A stretch of 64,000 nt of DNA, from the NCBI RefSeq assembly GCF_000499785.1, contig NZ_HG726020.1:434001-498000 (forward strand), given 5' to 3'. Made by a program: the position numbers and the translations under genes. This DNA comes from Bacteroides neonati. GTDB lineage: Bacteria > Bacteroidota > Bacteroidia > Bacteroidales > Bacteroidaceae. Positions 58,836-64,000 of the stretch are shown piece by piece. Each line of letters starts with the position of its first letter. Position 1 is the first letter of the stretch. The notes under the pieces were generated by a model. It worked only from the letters and a program-made list of their open reading frames with translations, ran no database searches and had not been told where the DNA came from.

Positions 58836-60299
58836 TTGTGGCACATCTCTTGACTTTAAAATGGTAATCCGCACTTTATTACAAGTGACCGAGTCGAACC
58901 GTAAGATCCGTTTGAATCCTACTGTTGTTCCCGTAGCTACCCTTCTCCACTCATTACCCGTCCAACACTCCAACATAAACTTCTCGATACGCTGTCCCTG
59001 AGTGATATTCTCCTGTAGCAGCAAGCGGTCTATTTTTTGTTCTCCTTCCAAGGCTATCTCAATGACCTTGTTCTTGGCCGAACCTTGCCAATAAGTATCC
59101 AGTCTGTTATCGGTGAGTTTTTTGTATTTCTTATCTACATAATTATGCGCAAAGGTGTTTTGTAAGATACGCTTCATCTCCAACAAGCTGTGTTTATCGT
59201 TTTCGTGGATCAATCCGCGCTTATCCGGAGGAATATTAAGCAACAGTAGTGAGTTTTTACCTACTGAGCTATAGTAAATATCAATCAGCTTTTGCGGTGT
59301 CTTCACTTTCACATCCTCTTTGGCATGATAATACCAACCCGGACGAATCGAGACATCCACCTCAGAAGGATACCATATAACTCCATTGGCTTTTTCGAGC
59401 AATAAACGGCTTCCCATATCCTTCTTCATATTACCTCCCGTAGGCAAAAAGGTTCCGGTACCTGCCTCTTGCTGAGAGGAGTTTGCAATCTCTTTCAGAC
59501 TTGCTTCTGCAGCAGGAATCACACTCCATTCGGTATCTCGACCATATCCGCTTTCGGTACCAACCCAACGTACATCGGGTCCCATCACAGCAATAACAGC
59601 TTGCGGCTGCAATTTACGTATGGTTTCGTAATAGCGTTTGAAATCATATACCTGCTTTTTACCATTGGGTCCTTCACCACAAGCACCATCAAACCATACT
59701 TCATCGACTTGACCGTATTGTGTCAATAGTTCGGTCAGCTGATTAGTAAAGACATCGTTATAAGCCTCTGTGCCATACGTAGGGTGATTCATATCCCACG
59801 GTGAAAGATAAACAGCAAATTTCAGTCCTTCTTTGCGACAGGCATCAGATACTTCACGAACCAAGTCACCTTTTCCCCCTTTCCAAGGTGACGACTCAAC
59901 CGAAAAGTCAGTTTCTTTGGACGGCCACAAACAGAAACCGTCATGATGCTTACAAGTGAGAAGAATCATTTTCATACCAGCCTCTTTCGCTGTACTGACC
60001 CATTGCCCGGCATCCAAATTGGTAGGGTTAAACTGTTTAGGGTCTTCTTTTCCAGTTCCCCACTCCTTATCGGTAAAGGTATTGATACCGTAGCAGATAA
60101 AGGCAGTGTATTCCATCTTCTGCCAATTAAGCTGCCGCTGTGATGGAACAACATGAGCCGATAAACGTACTTTCTCCTCTATTGAACTACCTTCGGGAAA
60201 GATACACGACGTAGTGTATAACTTCTTCGTGCTACTACAACTACCGAAGCAAAGAGCCCCCAACAAAAGGAGACTGCTTGCCATTGATTTATTCTTCAT
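58815..60299 (-). CDS. GH29 alpha-L-fucosidase, C-terminus replaced by prophage codons
   Basis: 494 residues. Lipoprotein signal (CFGSCSS), GH29 barrel with the canonical CKHHDGF (residues 116-122) and nucleophile Asp204 (EVWFDGACGEG), then a C-terminal galactose-binding-like domain. The last six residues (YMGQYK) and stop are prophage DNA; the original 15-residue end lies at 25953-26000. The lost part is one terminal strand, so catalytic activity may persist but stability could suffer. It releases alpha-L-fucose and is the fourth visible gene of the right-hand operon. Confidence 0.92.
   Translation of the reverse strand: MKNKSMASSLLLLGALCFGSCSSTKKLYTTSCIFPEGSSIEEKVRLSAHVVPSQRQLNWQKMEYTAFICYGINTFTDKEWGTGKEDPKQFNPTNLDAGQWVSTAKEAGMKMILLTCKHHDGFCLWPSKETDFSVESSPWKGGKGDLVREVSDACRKEGLKFAVYLSPWDMNHPTYGTEAYNDVFTNQLTELLTQYGQVDEVWFDGACGEGPNGKKQVYDFKRYYETIRKLQPQAVIAVMGPDVRWVGTESGYGRDTEWSVIPAAEASLKEIANSSQQEAGTGTFLPTGGNMKKDMGSRLLLEKANGVIWYPSEVDVSIRPGWYYHAKEDVKVKTPQKLIDIYYSSVGKNSLLLLNIPPDKRGLIHENDKHSLLEMKRILQNTFAHNYVDKKYKKLTDNRLDTYWQGSAKNKVIEIALEGEQKIDRLLLQENITQGQRIEKFMLECWTGNEWRRVATGTTVGFKRILRFDSVTCNKVRITILKSRDVPQYMGQYK
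58836..58839. repeat. Target-site duplication, right copy
   Basis: TTGT, partner of 26001-26004, encoding part of Pro-Gln in the GH29 gene on the minus strand. Confidence 0.85.
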
Positions 60300-60314
60300 G
60301 GATTATATGATTAA

Positions 60315-61142
60315 TTAGATATTACTTACCAAATTCCAATATACATCAGCATATCTGTTACCCAAAATTACGTAGGAATTTCGATCGAAATGAACCTGAT
60401 GATGGTCAATTGATTTAAGCCCGGTTGATTCGACAAACCCAACATTTGGCGTTTCTCTGGCTACTTTTCTCAATATCTCTTTAATTTGATTTATTTGTTT
60501 TACTCTCTCTGTTGTATTGTGATCCTTGCCCGTGCCATAAAACTCGGCTAAATTTCCAATGATAAAAGGTAAGTTGGAACACCCTAAATCGGTACGAAGG
60601 TCTTTTATTAGTTGTTTTAATTTCGCTTCATAAACCGCCACCGTTTTAGGTGATACCGTATCAGATTCGCCTTGATGCCATAAGATGGCTTTAAGTAATC
60701 CATGCTTCTTAGCCCACAACGCTTTATTCAGTACTTCCTTATAAAATTCGGTTCCCTTCGTCATTCGGGCAATAGGGGCTCCTCCCCACCCCATGGGGAT
60801 TAAGCCGACTTGAGATTGAGGATAGAGCTCTTTGTACACTTTGGCAAATGGTCCCGCCAAACAGAAGCGGTCACTACTCAAGCGTTTATGAATAGGTTGG
60901 CTGGCCTTCTCCCAAAAATAAGTTGCTGCCTTATTGGAATCCTCTCTGAGCACATATACTCCCTCAATCTCTTTATCATCTCCGGGCAGCAGTTCTCCAT
61001 ATCCTGCCATATTAGACTGTCCCATTAATAAGAACAAATCCAATCCTTTCGTTCCTTGCTTATCCTGCCCGTATGAAGACAAAATAAAGAAAAAGAACAG
61101 AAATAATACACTCAATTTATTTACATCGCATCTTTCCATCAT
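60315..61142 (-). CDS. SASA/SGNH-type carbohydrate acetylesterase
   Basis: 275 residues with a signal peptide (LFLFFFFILSSYGQ). Block motifs of the SASA (sialate O-acetylesterase-like) family: LMGQSNMAGYG (nucleophile Ser), IPMGWGG, ILWHQGESD and SIDHHQVHFD (catalytic His). It likely removes O-acetyl groups from the glycan so that the glycosidases can act. Spaced 15 bp from both neighbours, so cotranscribed. Confidence 0.88.
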   Translation of the reverse strand: MMERCDVNKLSVLFLFFFFILSSYGQDKQGTKGLDLFLLMGQSNMAGYGELLPGDDKEIEGVYVLREDSNKAATYFWEKASQPIHKRLSSDRFCLAGPFAKVYKELYPQSQVGLIPMGWGGAPIARMTKGTEFYKEVLNKALWAKKHGLLKAILWHQGESDTVSPKTVAVYEAKLKQLIKDLRTDLGCSNLPFIIGNLAEFYGTGKDHNTTERVKQINQIKEILRKVARETPNVGFVESTGLKSIDHHQVHFDRNSYVILGNRYADVYWNLVSNI

Positions 61143-61157
61143 TTTTTGTTTTTAGAA

Positions 61158-63737
61158 TTATTCCATAATAGATTCAGGAGATGTTATTTGAATGAAATGT
61201 GCTGGAGGGTTGCCGTCAACCCATATCTTTAAGTTCTTTTTATTTTCACCGATAGCACGATTCAGGTCAGTCATGTTTTTGATATCTTTGCCTGCTGCCG
61301 AGAGAATAACATCGCCTTTTCTCACTCCCATCCGATACAATACGCAGGTTTCAGGAACTTCGACCATGATCACCCCTTTTATATCATCTATACCGGCTAC
61401 AGACTTTTCAGCATCCGTATCCATTGTTTTAATAAGAGCCCCCATCCACTTCACCAGTTTTGTATGCTGTGTGCGTGTTTTCTTCGATAGTACCAATCTA
61501 TCAAAACGTTGATGCGCCCGAATCGTTTCCGCTTTAAATTCAGGTATTTCAGTTCCAAAATTAGTCAAACAAAACTCCTTGAAACCCAGTTTAAATGCAG
61601 GAGAATTTGGCTGTAGCCTAAAGTCTCCCTTCTCTATATCTACAAACATCGGGTCGGCAACGATGGAGTGCCGATCGTGTCCTTTCATTTGCCATTGCTC
61701 CATACTCATCAAGTTCTTATATCCATTTTCTGCTTCCCCGGCTAATTTGACGATCATCGGATCGCCTGTCAAAGTGAAATAAAGATTATAATCAATCTCT
61801 TTTACTTGAGATGGTTTACTATGAATACCTTCAAAAGCAACATTACTTTCAGTATTGACATATATATTTTTTCGCATCACATCCTCTGTTTGCTGAAAAC
61901 AAACATGCTTGCCCGGAGGATATTTGCCTATGAATATATTATTTTCTACCAAACGGAAAAATCCTTCACGCAGCTTTACGCTACACCCAATCGTCAGATT
62001 ATCATAAATCTGATAATTCGATGATCCATCATCCAAATCGATTCCAAACGAATGATTATTAACAGTATGTCCAAAACGATTATGCCGAATAATAGTCGGT
62101 ATATAATTATCCAGCCGACTACGATCGTGCGCTTTCTCATCTCCTTGTTTCACTACACCGTGCATCTTCATCGTCCAGTGACGGTCTCGTCCCCATGAAT
62201 TGAAAGGACCATGATCGGCAGTAGAAAGAACCGTATGAAACACATCGTTATTCTCGATAATCTGTCCACCCCAGCTACCATCATTAATACAGATACCTGC
62301 TCGCGGCACATCGTATATCGAATTATGATTTATGCGATTCTCGGCACACATCGATAGTAATACGCCGGCTGCTTGTTTTTCCAATTCGCCTATACGGGTA
62401 ATCAAGTTATTCTCAACCAAGCAATAGCGTGGATAATTTTCTGTTTTAGGTCCCGGAATGGTATCGGTACTGGGCGAGGTATCTCTCAATGGTTCGTTCC
62501 AAATGGAATAGGTAAGAATATATCCCCATCTTTTGGTAAGGTCGACTGTCTTTTTATTCGGTGTCACTTCGCACCAAGGAGTATCGCGCATAGCATCTCT
62601 ACCACCCACTAAGACAATACCATTGGCCTGAATATTCTCAAAACGAGAAGCACATACCGAAGAGTTACGATTATACTTGCTCAGCATCACTCCATTTCCT
62701 CCGATATCATTGAACCGACAATTCTCTATTTTACAACCAACGGTTCCTTCCATATAAACAACAGCATCACGGCAAATCACGTAATCTCCTACCGGCAGAT
62801 GCTCGCTACTACGAAACCATGTAGATAGCGTTTTCTCAAACCGAATGCCCCGAAACTCTACATAACAAACCGGCTGTTTCTCATCTCCTTCTAGTCGAAC
62901 GATTTGTTCCGTAGCCGGAACCTCTATGACAGCCTTATTTAAATCAGTCCCTTTGGGAGGATAAATATAAAGTTGCTTTGTTTTTCTATCCCAAAACCAC
63001 TCTCCGGGAGCATCCAATTCCTCAAAGATATTTTCGACATAGCGATCTTTGGAGTGAAGCTGTGCACCATTATACATCGTAGAGGTATCAATAGAAATCA
63101 GTTCCAAATGTGGAGTACCGTTATCGGAAACTCCTAGAATCTTATAGTGAATACTTCCCCACTTACCTTGTTGCATACCATGTACATAGCCTCCTTCGGC
63201 CGACTTCCAACGAGACACACGTTCGGGACTTAAACAGTCGGCAGCTACTCCCTCAAAGGGTCTCATCCCTTGCATCCTGTTGGGATAGCGAGAGAGCGGA
63301 CAAATTTCTCCATTAATGTACAGAGTACGTGGCGAAAATCCTTGTTGTTCGGCTAAAGTAACCGAAGCCACCCAAATAGAGTCATTGTATTTTTTCCAAG
63401 TAGGAGTGAGCAAACGGCTTCCACTAAACACCACTTTTTCATCCTTATACGAAGTATAAACAATGGGGCTACCCTTTTGACCGGAGTCCTCGGCTGTGAG
63501 TACAAAAGGTGATGTAAAGCGGTAAACTCCTCCACGCAAACAGATAGAAGAGACTTTTGCTCTTCCTGTTTTCTTTCTGTTTCTTGCTTCATCACGTGCC
63601 CGTTCCAATGTTTTAAACGGATCTTGTAGTGTTCCTTTATTTGTATCTTTTCCTACCGGAGATACATATAGGGTGCTTTGTCCCCACATGAAAGTGGTTC
63701 CAAGCAATAGAGATAGTATAACTAGTAATTTTTTCAT
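61158..63737 (-). CDS. Parallel beta-helix glycan enzyme with C-terminal PDZ-like domain (GH141-like)
   Basis: About 859 residues from ATG 63737, which begins the signal peptide (LLVILSLLLGTTFMWGQ); an upstream ATG at 63764 is possible. The start LYVSPVGKDTNKGTLQDPFKTL and the WDRKTKQLYIYPPKGTDL segment are those of right-handed beta-helix enzymes such as GH141 and GH120. The helix follows with many N-rich turns (ENNLITRIGELE, NHNSIYDVPRAGI). The last 100 residues look like a PDZ domain (VPETCVLYRMGVRKGDVILSA). GH141 members act on fucosides or xylan. The specificity is open. Confidence 0.8.
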   Translation of the reverse strand: MKKLLVILSLLLGTTFMWGQSTLYVSPVGKDTNKGTLQDPFKTLERARDEARNRKKTGRAKVSSICLRGGVYRFTSPFVLTAEDSGQKGSPIVYTSYKDEKVVFSGSRLLTPTWKKYNDSIWVASVTLAEQQGFSPRTLYINGEICPLSRYPNRMQGMRPFEGVAADCLSPERVSRWKSAEGGYVHGMQQGKWGSIHYKILGVSDNGTPHLELISIDTSTMYNGAQLHSKDRYVENIFEELDAPGEWFWDRKTKQLYIYPPKGTDLNKAVIEVPATEQIVRLEGDEKQPVCYVEFRGIRFEKTLSTWFRSSEHLPVGDYVICRDAVVYMEGTVGCKIENCRFNDIGGNGVMLSKYNRNSSVCASRFENIQANGIVLVGGRDAMRDTPWCEVTPNKKTVDLTKRWGYILTYSIWNEPLRDTSPSTDTIPGPKTENYPRYCLVENNLITRIGELEKQAAGVLLSMCAENRINHNSIYDVPRAGICINDGSWGGQIIENNDVFHTVLSTADHGPFNSWGRDRHWTMKMHGVVKQGDEKAHDRSRLDNYIPTIIRHNRFGHTVNNHSFGIDLDDGSSNYQIYDNLTIGCSVKLREGFFRLVENNIFIGKYPPGKHVCFQQTEDVMRKNIYVNTESNVAFEGIHSKPSQVKEIDYNLYFTLTGDPMIVKLAGEAENGYKNLMSMEQWQMKGHDRHSIVADPMFVDIEKGDFRLQPNSPAFKLGFKEFCLTNFGTEIPEFKAETIRAHQRFDRLVLSKKTRTQHTKLVKWMGALIKTMDTDAEKSVAGIDDIKGVIMVEVPETCVLYRMGVRKGDVILSAAGKDIKNMTDLNRAIGENKKNLKIWVDGNPPAHFIQITSPESIME

Positions 63738-63747
63738 GTCATTCGTT

Positions 63748-64000
63748 TTAATTAATAGTACCATCCGGATAAGGTACCGACAATCCGGTTTCTTTGAAAT
63801 AAGGCAGGTTCGCTTTATTCTTTTTCAGATAGTTACTTAACTCTTTAGCTAAAGACGCTCCTTTTTTCGCATAGCGTTTGTCTTTTATCAAATTATTCTT
63901 TTCGGAGATATCTTCTTTTAGATTGTATAGCTCGTTGATTCCTGTTTCATAGTAATGAATCAGTTTCCAATCGCCTTTACGAATGGCCGATTGAGGTAAA
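63748..64000 (-). CDS. Sulfatase, C-terminal part (start beyond window)
   Basis: The visible 83 codons carry the S1 sulfatase C-terminal signature SAIRKGDWKLIHYYETG followed by ELYNLKEDISEKNNL, and end PYPDGTIN. The stop lies 10 bp before the ATG of the beta-helix gene, so both are in one operon. Active-site residues are outside the window. Confidence 0.88.
   Translation of the reverse strand, partial: LPQSAIRKGDWKLIHYYETGINELYNLKEDISEKNNLIKDKRYAKKGASLAKELSNYLKKNKANLPYFKETGLSVPYPDGTIN

Noticed and set aside
1..64000. CRISPR arrays, tRNA and rRNA genes
   Set aside because: No spaced repeat array and no tRNA- or rRNA-like sequence was noticed on either strand.

Overview
The window reads as chromosome from a gut-type Bacteroides (Bacteroidetes). 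SusC/SusD pairs, a hybrid two-component regulator, many secreted glycan enzymes with signal peptides or lipoboxes, and TAnnTTTG-type -7 boxes all point that way. Species cannot be fixed from the sequence alone.

Host part (1-26000 and 58836-64000). All host genes lie on the minus strand and form one polysaccharide utilisation locus that runs off both window ends. From upstream to downstream: a sulfatase cut by the right window edge, a beta-helix enzyme with a C-terminal PDZ-like domain, a SASA-type esterase, a GH29 fucosidase, [prophage], an endonuclease/phosphatase-GH43-like fusion, a second sulfatase, a second GH29-like enzyme, a 366-bp spacer with three inverted repeats, the hybrid two-component sensor, a GH95-like enzyme, a GH5 enzyme, a SusC/SusD pair, a terminator, a heparinase II/III-type lyase, a GH88 unsaturated uronyl hydrolase, a GH2 enzyme, a terminator, and a second SusC cut by the left edge. 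Together these suggest uptake and breakdown of an acidic, sulfated, fucose- or deoxysugar-containing, probably acetylated glycan. The exact glycan is not determined.

Prophage (26005-58835, 32,831 bp). A Mu-like transposable phage sits inside the last codons of the GH29 gene. The junction can be rebuilt exactly: a 4-bp duplication (TTGT) flanks matching terminal repeats, and the missing 15-residue fucosidase C-terminus survives at 25953-26000, in frame. The early (repressor) end is at the right. Reading leftwards it holds a repressor with palindromic operators, a small HTH protein, a NUMOD4 plus sigma-region-2-like protein, a 79-bp direct repeat, MuA- and MuB-like transposition proteins, Gam, small early genes, and a cytosine methyltransferase that overlaps a second conserved-looking frame. 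Head genes (41653-47401) run rightwards: terminase, gp36-like, portal, a MuF protein with a nuclease-like C-terminal domain, and a tail-terminator candidate. Prohead protease, capsid, sheath, tube, frameshifting chaperones, baseplate, lysis genes, a BACON-domain protein and a Mom-like DNA modifier run leftwards. The tape measure and gpG-like genes sit alone at the left end in the opposite direction.

The points I find most interesting are the dual-frame methyltransferase locus, the MuF nuclease tail, the Mom-like gene behind a 98-nt inverted repeat, the NUMOD4/sigma-like fusion, a canonical -1 frameshift signal in the tail chaperones, and the exact fucosidase disruption that splits the polysaccharide operon.
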